Below are positions 1 through 8,302 of a DNA stretch of 64,000 nt, piece after piece; within the stretch, counting starts at the first letter, position 1, and each line of letters starts with the position of its first letter. The position numbers were made by a program, and so were the translations under genes. Below the pieces are notes generated by a model that saw only the letters and a program-made list of their open reading frames with translations, did no database searches and had not been told where the DNA came from. Source of the stretch: Dyadobacter sp. CECT 9275 (GTDB taxonomy: Bacteria; Bacteroidota; Bacteroidia; Cytophagales; Spirosomataceae); contig NZ_CAJRAF010000004.1 of assembly GCF_907164905.1 (NCBI RefSeq), forward strand, positions 186,001 to 250,000, given 5' to 3'.

Positions 1-71
1 GAGAGTGGCTGACTTTGTATAAGGCAAACGCTAACCTAACTTCCGTTTACTTAAACAACCTCTGTCTTTCA

Positions 72-1688
72 ATGAAACAACTGATCTTTCTGTTTATTTT
101 ATGGCTTTCCGCTTTATTGGTAAAGGCAAACAAAATTGAAATTAACATAACCCAAACCTACCTCAATTTTCCGATCGGAAAGGATGCGTCACGAAAACTG
201 ATGCAGATTTCCCTTCCGGATGGGACAATCAGCAGGGAGTTTGGCATTCAGCTGGCGGAGGACAAAGTAGAGTATTGGAGTTATCTGGATGTATCCGAAT
301 ATAAAGGCAAAAGAATCACCCTGAGCTGCAAAGGATCTGACGAGCAATTGGCAAGAATTTATCAGTCGGAGAAAATCAGGGGAGCTGATACCCTCTATAA
401 AGAAAAATTAAGGCCATTATTTCATTACACCGTCAAGCGGGGATGGCTCAATGATGTGAACGGCCCGATCTTTCTGAACGGTACCTATCACCTATTTTAT
501 CAGAATTATCAGTATGGAACCGATTGGCACACTGGCTTCATGTACTGGGGCCATGCAGTGAGCAAAGATATGCTGCACTGGGAAGAGCAGCCTCACGCAC
601 TTGAGCTGGACAGCCTGGGATCCCCATGGTCCGGATGCACGGTTATTGACAAAGAAAATACTGCCGGTTTTGGGAAAGGAGCACTACTGCTGTTCTACAC
701 AGCTTACAACTATCTCGCTTCTGAACAAAAACAGTGTCTGGCCTACAGTACCGACGGAGGGAAGACATTCAGCCGTTATTCCAATAACCCTATCATTGAC
801 AACCGGCTTGAACTTGGCACCAACGATGTCCGGGATCCCAAGGTTTTTTGGCACGAGCCCACAAAAAAATGGGTGATGGCACTTTTCGAAAATGATGGGA
901 TAGGTTTTTACCTGTCTTCCAATCTGCTCAGCTGGGAACGGGTAAGCAAGTTTAAGGGCCTGCATGAATGCCCGGATCTATTTGAACTTCCCGTACAAGG
1001 GCACAAGGATGTAAAAAAATGGGTTTTACACGGTGCTTCCGCTGACTATTTTATTGGCCATTTCAATGGGAGAGAATTTATCTCCGAAACACCAAAGCTA
1101 AGGTATGCCCACGGTAAAACCGGCTCGGAGGATATTCTGTATGCCGGCCAGACGTTTGCCAATATGCCGGATCGGCGAACCGTTCAAATTGCCTGGGGCC
1201 GTGGTATCAGCCACGCAGGTATGCCGTTTTCCCAGGCCATGCTCATCCCCACGGAATTTACGCTGAAAGATACACCTGACGGTATAAGACTCTTTGCCAA
1301 GCCCATCAGGGAAATTGCTGATCTGCATAAAGAAACCTCTTCATGGGCCAATCTTCCGTCTGAACAGATCAATGCCGAACTTCGCAAAAACAAACTTACC
1401 TCGCTGCATCTGGTAATCGATTTCAGCTTGAAAAAAGCAGGAGCCTTTCGCATAAGGTATAACGGAGAGTTGCTCTGTGAGCTCACAAATGAACAATTAT
1501 CAGGCAAAAACAATCGTCTTTATGTTTTTGTGGACAAGGAAATTGCAGAGATTTTTGTCAATGATGGAGAACAATACCTGATCAGGCACCTGGCTAACCC
1601 GGCTAATGACCATGGGCTTGAAATGGACAACTACGGTGCTGTGCTCGACAAAGTTACCTTACACGAAATGTCAACAGTCTGGCCTTGA
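72..1688 (+). CDS. Secreted glycoside hydrolase family 32 (levanase/fructosidase-like)
   Basis: Predicted to hydrolyse beta-fructosyl bonds in fructans or sucrose outside the cytoplasm. The start at 72 gives 538 residues and a clean signal peptide (MKQLIFLFILWLSALLVKA); an in-frame ATG at 15 would put 19 odd residues before it. The five-blade GH32 domain carries all three acidic signatures: WLNDVNG with nucleophile near D128, RDP near residues 254-256, and the ECP acid/base motif with E299. WLNDVNG has Val where Pro is usual. A C-terminal beta-sandwich follows from about residue 420. Whether it is exo- or endo-acting, and on inulin, levan or sucrose, cannot be told. Its upstream neighbours lie outside the window. 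Confidence 0.9.
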   Translation: MKQLIFLFILWLSALLVKANKIEINITQTYLNFPIGKDASRKLMQISLPDGTISREFGIQLAEDKVEYWSYLDVSEYKGKRITLSCKGSDEQLARIYQSEKIRGADTLYKEKLRPLFHYTVKRGWLNDVNGPIFLNGTYHLFYQNYQYGTDWHTGFMYWGHAVSKDMLHWEEQPHALELDSLGSPWSGCTVIDKENTAGFGKGALLLFYTAYNYLASEQKQCLAYSTDGGKTFSRYSNNPIIDNRLELGTNDVRDPKVFWHEPTKKWVMALFENDGIGFYLSSNLLSWERVSKFKGLHECPDLFELPVQGHKDVKKWVLHGASADYFIGHFNGREFISETPKLRYAHGKTGSEDILYAGQTFANMPDRRTVQIAWGRGISHAGMPFSQAMLIPTEFTLKDTPDGIRLFAKPIREIADLHKETSSWANLPSEQINAELRKNKLTSLHLVIDFSLKKAGAFRIRYNGELLCELTNEQLSGKNNRLYVFVDKEIAEIFVNDGEQYLIRHLANPANDHGLEMDNYGAVLDKVTLHEMSTVWP

Positions 1689-2014
1689 ATTCTTCCCTCT
1701 CATAAGGCTTGCCAAGCAGCACATATCTCTCAAAAACACAGTCCCCTGAAACCTCGGGGGCTGTGTAAGCAATCATATGTATAAATTTCAGACCTGAACC
1801 ATTAAAATGTTAAAAGCCTGAACATCAACAGTACGATACCAACTTGTAAATGGGCTACCCATGTATCCTTCGGTTATATATAAACACAACAACCCCGGAC
1901 CTCCGCAAGGAAGATTGCCAGCCGTTGAAAAGCAATCATAAGCTCTCCACTTTCAATTTTGTCTCTGAGCACTTACATTTGATATCTTATACCAATTAAG
2001 CCGTCCACGCTTTT
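1689..2014. other. Intergenic region with one hairpin
   Basis: About 325 bases without a convincing gene. The only structure I see is the hairpin listed at 1732-1765. The rest (1766-2014) shows no exact TAnnTTTG element and no repeat that I recognise. Confidence 0.5.
1732..1765 (-). terminator. Hairpin terminator, best read leftwards
   Basis: Arms 1737-1746 and 1756-1765 pair over 10 bp with one G-T wobble around a 9-base loop. The A run at 1732-1736 becomes a T run on the minus strand, so it would stop leftward transcripts; on the plus strand no T run follows. Confidence 0.5.
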
Positions 2015-2236
2015 ATGATCTATTATTTCAAATCAAAGTATGGCCTGTTCAGCATCAGGCCTCAGCCGGGAGCAGACAGGGTCCAATTATTCTTAAATGA
2101 AGAGATTCTGGGTTCCTACGTCAACGCTGCCAGTGCAGCAGAAGATGTGTACATTCAGGAAACAGGCTACTTTGAATGGGATTATCAGACAGACGTTGGG
2201 CGCCCTATTACACTCGCAGATTGGCATAAAAGATGA
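2015..2236 (+). CDS. Small conserved-looking hypothetical protein
   Basis: A 73-residue soluble protein with no signal peptide or membrane segment. It opens with MIYYFKSKYGLFSI, has a middle segment (AASAAEDVYIQETGY) and ends in a Trp-containing tail (ITLADWHKR). The pattern, with aromatic N-terminus, Ala-rich helix, then FEWD and Trp near the end, resembles a family of roughly 70-residue hypothetical proteins known from many bacteria, but I cannot name a function. It converges on the deoxynucleoside kinase gene with only 9 bases between the stops. Being real is supported by balanced composition and a plausible ATG, not by any motif. Confidence 0.55.
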   Translation: MIYYFKSKYGLFSIRPQPGADRVQLFLNEEILGSYVNAASAAEDVYIQETGYFEWDYQTDVGRPITLADWHKR

Positions 2237-2245
2237 CAGTGGCTT

Positions 2246-2860
2246 TTATACATAAAAAAGCTCCTTGTCCAGCAGATCGGTAATAACCTTAAAATCAGCA
2301 GAATTTAAGGCAAAATCAATATTATTGACATCAATTTCGAGAATTTTCCCATGTTCGTAGTTGCTGGAAAAATCGTCATAATACCGGTTAAGGTTTTCCA
2401 GATAATCGGTTGAAATATCCGCTTCGAAATTCCGGCCCCGTTTCTGTATCTGTGAAACCAGCTTAGGAATACCGGCCTTCAGATAGATCAGCAAATCGGG
2501 ATGGGAAACGGTATTAATGATTGATTCAAAAAGGAGCAGATAGGTTTTATAGTCCCTCTCCGTCATTATCCCCGACTCATATAAGTTACGTGCAAAAATA
2601 AAGGCATCCTCATAAATGGTCCGGTCCTGAATGATGGTGGCGTAGGTAGCAGAACGGATCTTCTGAACCTGGGCAAAACGGTTGTTCAGGAAAAACACCT
2701 GCAGATTAAATGCCCATCTCTCCATATCTCCATAAAAATCAGCGAGATATGGATTTCCTTCAACGGCCTCATACATCACATCCCATTTGTAATGCTGCCC
2801 GAGCATTTGGGTCAGTGTTGTTTTACCCGCCCCGATATTGCCAATGATTGCGATGTGCAT
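2246..2860 (-). CDS. Deoxynucleoside kinase (dCK/dGK family)
   Basis: Phosphorylates deoxynucleosides for salvage into dNTP pools, in the cytoplasm. The 204-residue length fits the family. The P-loop GNIGAGKTT lies at residues 7-15, the catalytic/base-binding DRTIYED segment at 79-85 (the DRS-type motif of this family), and a lid-like Arg-rich stretch (QKRGRNFEAD) near residue 145. Substrate choice among dA, dG, dC and T cannot be told from this. It is transcribed away from trhO, and a promoter -7 element sits 26 bases upstream of the ATG. Confidence 0.88.
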   Translation of the reverse strand: MHIAIIGNIGAGKTTLTQMLGQHYKWDVMYEAVEGNPYLADFYGDMERWAFNLQVFFLNNRFAQVQKIRSATYATIIQDRTIYEDAFIFARNLYESGIMTERDYKTYLLLFESIINTVSHPDLLIYLKAGIPKLVSQIQKRGRNFEADISTDYLENLNRYYDDFSSNYEHGKILEIDVNNIDFALNSADFKVITDLLDKELFYV

Positions 2861-2885
2861 AAATGATGAGTTAACAGTTTGCTGG

Positions 2886-2893
2886 CAAAATTA
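2886..2893 (-). promoter_or_regulatory. Candidate promoter -7 element for the deoxynucleoside kinase
   Basis: Minus-strand TAATTTTG matches the Bacteroidota -7 consensus TAnnTTTG exactly and lies about 26 bases before the ATG at 2860. No TTG at the normal -33 distance, so this is a partial match. Confidence 0.4.
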
Positions 2894-2936
2894 GACAAAA
2901 CAGCAAATATCCGTCACCTGATGGAAGTCAGTTTTT

Positions 2937-2972
2937 TTGATTTCCATTAACATGCCTGTATTCGTATATTTG
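2937..2972 (+). promoter_or_regulatory. Candidate promoter of trhO
   Basis: TATATTTG at 2965-2972 is an exact TAnnTTTG element. The nearest upstream TTG (2937-2939) is 25 bases away, somewhat longer than the usual 17-23. The predicted transcript start falls near 2980, about 60 bases before the chosen ATG. Confidence 0.5.
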
Positions 2973-3042
2973 CACTGAATTTTACAAAATGTTGTTGAAC
3001 AACAGAGATCAGAAATCCAAGTAATAATTGACATTGAAAGTA

Positions 3043-4029
3043 ATGAAACCATTTCGGGTTATTTTATATTATTGTTATTCCCCTGTTTCAGATACCGAAA
3101 CTTACCGCGACCAACATCATTTATTCTGTGTTGAACACAATCTTTTGGGGCGAATCATCATTGCTCCGGAAGGAATAAACGGGACAGTATCGGGTACGCC
3201 TGAGGACTGTGAAGCGTACATGAACTACATTCATTCTGATGAGAGGTTCAAAAAAACGCAGTTTAAAATAGAAGAGCACGATAAGATAGCTTTCCAGAAA
3301 TTGCATGTGAGGGTGAAAGACGAAATCGTGAACTCGGACCTGCCGGTGGATCCTTTGGTGAAAACGGGAAAACACCTGGAGCCCTCGGAGTTCCGGAAAC
3401 TCATCAATGACCCGGACGTGGTACTGGTGGATATGCGGTCGGATTATGAGCATGAAGTAGGCAAATTTAAGGGCGCCATCACTTTTGACATGCACAATCT
3501 GCGCGAGCTGCCTGATCATGTGCAGGAAATAGCGCATCTGAAGGACAAAAAAATTGTGACTTACTGCACCGGTGGTATTAAATGTGAAAAAGCCAGTGCT
3601 TATCTGCTGGATCAGGGGTTTAAAGATGTGTATCAGTTACACGGAGGGATTATCCGCTATGGGCTGGAAGAAGGAGGTGAGAATTTTGATGGCAAATGTT
3701 ATGTTTTTGATAACCGGATTACCGTGGATGTGAACCACGTAAACCCCACTGTTATTTCCAAATGTTATATCTGCGGCACCCCTTCCGACAGGATGATCAA
3801 CTGTGCCAATGCGGAATGTAATACCCACGTACCCGTTTGTGAAAATTGCGGCTGGGAAATGGAAGGCGCCTGCTCCGACGAATGTAAGGCACATCCCGGG
3901 AAAAGGGTATATGACGGAACGGGTTATTACGTCAGCCAGAGTAACCATTATCATCCGCTGCAGGGGCTCAAAAGTCAGCAAAAAAACATTAAAAAAATGA
4001 AGCTGGCAATGCGCGAGCAAGCTGGTTAA
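3043..4029 (+). CDS. trhO: tRNA uridine 5-oxyacetic acid-type hydroxylase, rhodanese family
   Basis: Member of the TrhO/YceA (UPF0176) family, which hydroxylates U34 of certain tRNAs to 5-hydroxyuridine. I chose the ATG at 3043 (328 residues); the frame is open back to a TTG at 3028. Order of parts: an N-terminal acylphosphatase-like domain (to about residue 95), a rhodanese domain with active-site loop CTGGIKC (C175 and C181), then a Cys-rich C-terminal segment with CYICG, CANAEC, CENCG and CSDEC pairs that probably binds zinc. The C-terminal Cys cluster is a known extension of the family. It stands alone, transcribed away from the deoxynucleoside kinase and converging on the GNAT gene. Confidence 0.9.
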   Translation: MKPFRVILYYCYSPVSDTETYRDQHHLFCVEHNLLGRIIIAPEGINGTVSGTPEDCEAYMNYIHSDERFKKTQFKIEEHDKIAFQKLHVRVKDEIVNSDLPVDPLVKTGKHLEPSEFRKLINDPDVVLVDMRSDYEHEVGKFKGAITFDMHNLRELPDHVQEIAHLKDKKIVTYCTGGIKCEKASAYLLDQGFKDVYQLHGGIIRYGLEEGGENFDGKCYVFDNRITVDVNHVNPTVISKCYICGTPSDRMINCANAECNTHVPVCENCGWEMEGACSDECKAHPGKRVYDGTGYYVSQSNHYHPLQGLKSQQKNIKKMKLAMREQAG

Positions 4030-4062
4030 GCAGCGGGCAGGGCAAGGTGGGTTTGGCATGCG

Positions 4063-4557
4063 TCAGCACAGCTCTTTTTCCAGGACATAATCATTCATCC
4101 AGTATGGGCCAATGGGGATATCTTCTTCACGGATAACCTTATAGCCCATTTTTTCATAAAAACTCCTGGCTTTATTGTACCTGTTAACGTTCAGTACCAG
4201 TTTTTGCCCCCCCGTTGATCTTACGTAAGTTTCTGCTTCATCCAGCAGATGCCTGCCCGCTCCCGATCCCTGGGCAGAAGGAAGAACATAGATCTTGTGC
4301 AGTTTAAACACAAGGTCGCCCTCGTCCTTAACAGCAGCAAAGCCCAATGGCTCTCCAGAGCTGGTCAGAATGAAAAACCGTTGTCCTTCGTCCATCTGCT
4401 GTTCGAGCGCCTGCGTAGAATAAATTTTATCAAACATATAACTGATCTGTTCGGGGTTAAGAATTTCACCATAAGTAGGTTGCCAGGTTCTTTCCTGAAT
4501 GGAGATGATGAGCGGAATATCCAAAGAGGTCGCATGTTTTATTGCGAATGAAGTCAT
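4063..4557 (-). CDS. GNAT family N-acetyltransferase
   Basis: Acetyl-CoA-dependent acyltransferase of unknown acceptor. The ATG at 4557 gives 164 residues beginning MTSFAIKHATSLDIP, the normal first strand of the fold; the frame is open another 39 codons upstream, but that would run into surE. The acetyl-CoA loop is VLPSAQGSGAGRHLL (Q/RxxGxG/A), followed by a C-terminal NRYNKARSFYEKMGY helix typical of motif B. It is divergent from surE with 119 bases between the starts. Confidence 0.85.
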   Translation of the reverse strand: MTSFAIKHATSLDIPLIISIQERTWQPTYGEILNPEQISYMFDKIYSTQALEQQMDEGQRFFILTSSGEPLGFAAVKDEGDLVFKLHKIYVLPSAQGSGAGRHLLDEAETYVRSTGGQKLVLNVNRYNKARSFYEKMGYKVIREEDIPIGPYWMNDYVLEKELC

Positions 4558-4571
4558 TATCCTTATTTTTG
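4542..4571 (+). promoter_or_regulatory. Candidate surE promoter inside the 5' end of the GNAT gene
   Basis: TTG (4542-4544), 19 bases, then TATTTTTG (4564-4571) fits the phylum consensus and points at surE. A second exact -7 match, TATGTTTG, overlaps downstream at 4575-4582 but lacks a -33 partner. It would give a leader of about 100 bases. Confidence 0.38.
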
Positions 4572-4676
4572 ATTTATGTTTGTTGCGCAAATAAGTATTA
4601 ATATCTAAAAAACCATAAATTCTCTCAGACCCTTTTGAGGCAGGACAAGATCCTGAACTGACAGAATAAACCATTT

Positions 4677-5444
4677 ATGAAGCCCCTTATTTTAGTAACC
4701 AACGACGACGGTATCACATCAAAAGGTATTCGAACACTGGTAGAAATTATGCAAACCATTGGAAATGTGGTAGTTGTTGCACCAAACAGCCCACAGTCCG
4801 GAATGGGACATGCCATAACCATTGGTGAACCGTTGCGATTGTATGCCACCCATATCTTTGATGGAATTGATGAATATGAATGCTCCGGCACACCTGCAGA
4901 TTGTGTTAAACTGGCCAAACATTATGTACTCAAAGACCGTAAACCGGATCTTGTCGTAAGCGGAATCAACCACGGAAGTAACAGTTCCATCAGTGTGTTG
5001 TATTCGGGCACGATGTCGGCCGCCATTGAGGCAGCCATTGAAGGGATACCCGCCATCGGGTTTTCGCTTTGCGATTATACCGAAGATGCAGATTTTGAAC
5101 ACGCTGTGGAGCCTATTGCAAAAATTACCAGAGCAGCTATTGAACACGGAATACCGAAGGGAATAGCCTTAAACGTGAATATACCGGCCAAAACAACAGA
5201 ACCGCTGAAAGGTATTCTCAGCTGCCGGCAGGCCAAGGCGAAATGGCTGGAAAAATTTGATTACCGTACCGATCCGAACGGCCGTGGTTATTTTTGGATG
5301 GCAGGCGACTTTATCAATTTTGATACCGAAAAAGAAGATACTGATGTATGGGCGCTGGAGAATAATTACATATCCGTAGTACCCTGCCAATATGACCTGA
5401 CCGAATACGAAGCCTTAGATAAGCTGAAAACCTGGAATTTATAA
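4677..5444 (+). CDS. surE: 5'/3'-nucleotidase SurE
   Basis: Divalent-metal nucleoside monophosphate phosphatase involved in stationary-phase survival and nucleotide turnover. The protein has 255 residues, as usual. Metal-site residues are in LVTNDDGI (D10, D11), the APNSPQSGMG loop and VSGINHGSN; SGTPADCV and LYSGTMSAAIEAA complete the family signature. It begins at an ATG two bases past the open extension of the GNAT frame. The next gene (GH3 homologue) follows after 23 bases, so the two are probably co-transcribed. Confidence 0.95.
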   Translation: MKPLILVTNDDGITSKGIRTLVEIMQTIGNVVVVAPNSPQSGMGHAITIGEPLRLYATHIFDGIDEYECSGTPADCVKLAKHYVLKDRKPDLVVSGINHGSNSSISVLYSGTMSAAIEAAIEGIPAIGFSLCDYTEDADFEHAVEPIAKITRAAIEHGIPKGIALNVNIPAKTTEPLKGILSCRQAKAKWLEKFDYRTDPNGRGYFWMAGDFINFDTEKEDTDVWALENNYISVVPCQYDLTEYEALDKLKTWNL

Positions 5445-5467
5445 TTCACGTTAAGAAAAATTTGTAA

Positions 5468-7033
5468 ATGGCTCTAGTAGGAAGTTTACTGAAGAAAGGA
5501 ATCCTGTTCAGCAACATTGTTACCAGCAGGAAGAAGAAAAACTTAGGCATCCAACAAAAAAAGACGTTATCCAAACTGCTGGCACGAGCCCGCTATACGG
5601 AGTTCGGCGAAAAGTACAATTTCGATGAAATCCTCTCTACCATTCTTTTCGGAACGGAAGATGCTTATTATCAATTATATAAGAAATCCGTCCCCGTTTA
5701 TGACTACAACAAGATTTTCAACGAATGGTGGCACAAATCCCTTGACGGCGAAAAGGATATCTGCTGGCCGGGAAGGATCAAATACTACGCGCTGAGCTCC
5801 GGTACTTCCGAAGCGGCTTCCAAGTACATTCCGGTAACCAAGGCCATGTCAAGGGCTATTCAGAAAACGAGTATCAGGCAGATACTGTCCCTGGGACATT
5901 ACAAGGACCTGCCCGACGATCTTTACGAAAAAGGATTCCTGATGCTTGGAGGAAGTACTAATCTGAACAATCAGGATAAACATTTCGAGGGCGACCTGAG
6001 TGGTATTACCGCCAAACAAATCCCTTACTGGTTCCGCCCCTATTATAAACCTGGCGAGAAAATTGCTGCTCAAAAAGACTGGGGCCTGAAACTGGAAGAA
6101 ATCACCCTTCAGGCGCATGAGTGGGACATCGGCTTCATTGTAGGTGTACCCGCCTGGATACAGCTCCTGATGGAGAAGATCATCGCACATTACAAGGTCA
6201 ATACGATCCACGATATATGGCCCAATCTTCAGGTTTTTGCGCATGGTGGGGTATCTTTCGAACCCTACAGGAAAGGTTTTGAAAAACTCCTGGCCAAGCC
6301 GTTGATCTATATCAACACGTACCTGGCATCCGAAGGATTTATAGCTTATCAGACACGCCCAGGAGCGAAGGGTATGGAACTGGTGTGCGACAATGGTATT
6401 TTCTTTGAATTTATTCCTTTTAACGAGCATAATTTTGATTCGGAAGGTTCCCTTACCGCCAACCCCGAAACGTTAATGATTAATGAGGTAGAAGAAGACA
6501 AGGAATATGCCCTGCTGCTTTCGACCTGCTCCGGTGCCTGGAGGTACCTGATTGGAGATACCGTTAAGTTTGTTGACAAAGCCAAGGGTGAAATAATCAT
6601 TACCGGAAGGACCAAACATTATCTGAGCCTTTGCGGGGAGCATTTATCAGTAGACAATATGAACAGGGCCATTGATTTGGTTTCGGATGAGATGGGCCTT
6701 ACCGTAAAGGAATTTACGGTTTGCGGGGTTGAACACGGCACCATGTTTGCGCACCACTGGTACATTGGTATTGAGGAAAATGAAACTGCCGATACAGAAA
6801 AACTCAGAACATTGCTTGACCAGAAACTTTCCGAGCTGAACGACGACTACGCAGTTGAAAGGCGCCACGCCCTGAAAGATATCATAGTGACGGTACTTCC
6901 CAATAAAGCATTCTATGGCTGGATGGAATCCAAAGGAAAAATGGGTGGGCAACACAAATTCCCCCGTGTTTTCAAAAATTTCCTGATACAGGACTGGAAG
7001 GATTACCTGGCCAAAAACAGTTACCAGAGCTAG
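5468..7033 (+). CDS. GH3 auxin-responsive promoter family protein (acyl-amido synthetase fold)
   Basis: Adenylate-forming enzyme homologous to plant GH3 proteins, which join carboxylic acids to amino acids using ATP. The 521-residue length is in the bacterial range. Visible signatures are the phosphate-binding loop SSGTSE (residues 110-115), the YLASEGF segment of the acyl-binding domain, and the hinge-like GRTKHYLSLCGEHLS where the C-terminal lobe begins. Bacterial members are common in Bacteroidota but the substrate is not known to me. Close coupling to surE is positional only. A strong bidirectional terminator follows 7 bases after the stop. Confidence 0.85.
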   Translation: MALVGSLLKKGILFSNIVTSRKKKNLGIQQKKTLSKLLARARYTEFGEKYNFDEILSTILFGTEDAYYQLYKKSVPVYDYNKIFNEWWHKSLDGEKDICWPGRIKYYALSSGTSEAASKYIPVTKAMSRAIQKTSIRQILSLGHYKDLPDDLYEKGFLMLGGSTNLNNQDKHFEGDLSGITAKQIPYWFRPYYKPGEKIAAQKDWGLKLEEITLQAHEWDIGFIVGVPAWIQLLMEKIIAHYKVNTIHDIWPNLQVFAHGGVSFEPYRKGFEKLLAKPLIYINTYLASEGFIAYQTRPGAKGMELVCDNGIFFEFIPFNEHNFDSEGSLTANPETLMINEVEEDKEYALLLSTCSGAWRYLIGDTVKFVDKAKGEIIITGRTKHYLSLCGEHLSVDNMNRAIDLVSDEMGLTVKEFTVCGVEHGTMFAHHWYIGIEENETADTEKLRTLLDQKLSELNDDYAVERRHALKDIIVTVLPNKAFYGWMESKGKMGGQHKFPRVFKNFLIQDWKDYLAKNSYQS

Positions 7034-7040
7034 CTAACTA

Positions 7041-7088
7041 AGAGAAAAACGGGGAGGATCGCCTTGGCAATGCTCCCCGTTTTTCTCT
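7041..7088. terminator. Perfect 16-bp bidirectional terminator
   Basis: Arms 7041-7056 and 7073-7088 are exact reverse complements, with a GC core flanked by A and T runs on both sides. It separates the convergent GH3 homologue and LysE genes and should work in both directions. Confidence 0.9.
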
Positions 7089-7095
7089 TTGCTCT

Positions 7096-7710
7096 TTACT
7101 TTATAAAATTGCTGTAAGTGATCTGGGCCGCTATCAGAATAAAAACCAGCCCTGTAATTTTATTGAACAGTGTTAGAATTCTCGGTGTAAACAATCTCTT
7201 CAATCTGTGCGCGAAAATGGCCATCGCGCATTCTACCACAAAAACCATTACCACGCTGGCTCCGAAAAAGAGGAGTACCTGGTTGAGATTGTAGTGCAAG
7301 GTGGTGCGGATGTAAGAAGCAATGGTAACCCAGCTGATAAAATTGACCGGATTGAGACCATTGAGCAAAAAACCAGTTGAGAAATAAAATATAAAATCTC
7401 CCAATTTTGTTTTGGGGTAACCAATCACTGGCTGCCCACGGATGATATTGCTAAGCCCCATGGCCACCAGAAAAACCGCACCAATACCTGCCATCCACTT
7501 CTGAAAATCGGGGATATCCGGCAAAAAAGAGGTCCCAAAAATGGCAAAGAAAACAAAAACGATATCACAAATAAAAACGCCGAACGCAATCTTGACCCCC
7601 GCCTGGTACCCATTGTCGACGCTGTTTTGAACAAGCGAAAAGAAAACAGTACCAAACGTAAGGCAAAGTGCGATACCTGTAAGCAGGCCATATAAGAGGG
7701 ATTCAATCAT
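7096..7710 (-). CDS. LysE family exporter
   Basis: Inner-membrane efflux protein of the LysE/RhtB superfamily, 204 residues with about six hydrophobic segments. The N-terminal LLTGIALCLTFGTVFFSLV and the internal NPVNFISWVTI segment are typical. Family members export amino acids or other small solutes; the substrate is not identifiable here. Its ATG lies one base past the nudix hydrolase stop, so it is the second gene of a two-gene operon. One could imagine export of a metabolite made toxic by damage and hydrolysed upstream, but that is guesswork. Confidence 0.85.
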   Translation of the reverse strand: MIESLLYGLLTGIALCLTFGTVFFSLVQNSVDNGYQAGVKIAFGVFICDIVFVFFAIFGTSFLPDIPDFQKWMAGIGAVFLVAMGLSNIIRGQPVIGYPKTKLGDFIFYFSTGFLLNGLNPVNFISWVTIASYIRTTLHYNLNQVLLFFGASVVMVFVVECAMAIFAHRLKRLFTPRILTLFNKITGLVFILIAAQITYSNFIK

Positions 7711-7711
7711 A

Positions 7712-8257
7712 TTATATTCCCCTCAGCCTGGCTAGTTTTAAAATCGCGCAAACAGATAAAGAATCTGTAATTTCCGAGCGCATCACCATATCCACCGCTT
7801 CGAAAAGGGGGACCTTTCTCACCTGCAGCTGTTCTGTTTCTTCCGGCTCGGCCTCGTCCTGCACAAGCTCTTCGGCTACAAACATAAAACCTTCTTCGTT
7901 GGTGGCGGAGTTGGAAGTATGGATGCGCCCCAGCTCCGACCACCTGTTGGCAATCAACCCGGTTTCTTCTTTTAATTCGCGCTTCGCTGCATCCAAAGGC
8001 TCCCCGTCCATGGCACCGCCTCCCTCCGGGATTTCCCACGAATATTCATTGATTGCATACCTGAACTGTCCTACCAGATAAATATTCCCCTGTTCATCTA
8101 TCGGAATGACTGCGATTGCCAGGTTTTTAAATTTAACCAAACCATATATCCCGTTGTTACCCGAAGGGTTAATCACCTCCCGGTGACTGAGTTCCAGCCA
8201 CGGATTCTCGTAAACCGTTTTTTCTGACAGTGTTTTCCAGTTATTTTCTGTGGACAT
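7712..8257 (-). CDS. Nudix hydrolase (ADP-ribose pyrophosphatase-like)
   Basis: Hydrolyses a nucleoside diphosphate linked to another moiety, probably ADP-ribose or a nucleotide sugar. The ATG at 8257 (MSTENNWKTLSEKTV) gives 181 residues and a normal ADPRase-type N-terminus; 25 further upstream codons would overlap the divergent CDF gene. The nudix box is GGGAMDGEPLDAAKRELKEE followed by TGL. Compared with the consensus GX5EX7REUXEEXGU, the first Glu sits one position closer to the Arg, while the metal-binding REL-KEE part is intact. It leads the pair with lysE-like 7096-7710. Confidence 0.87.
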   Translation of the reverse strand: MSTENNWKTLSEKTVYENPWLELSHREVINPSGNNGIYGLVKFKNLAIAVIPIDEQGNIYLVGQFRYAINEYSWEIPEGGGAMDGEPLDAAKRELKEETGLIANRWSELGRIHTSNSATNEEGFMFVAEELVQDEAEPEETEQLQVRKVPLFEAVDMVMRSEITDSLSVCAILKLARLRGI

Positions 8258-8274
8258 AACCCATATTTTATTAG

Positions 8275-8282
8275 TAAATTTG
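8275..8282 (+). promoter_or_regulatory. Candidate -7 element for the CDF transporter
   Basis: TAAATTTG is an exact TAnnTTTG match 20 bases before the ATG at 8303, in the 45-base gap between divergent genes. No clear TTG at -33. Confidence 0.4.
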
Positions 8283-8302
8283 GTACCGATATCGTACAGG
8301 AA

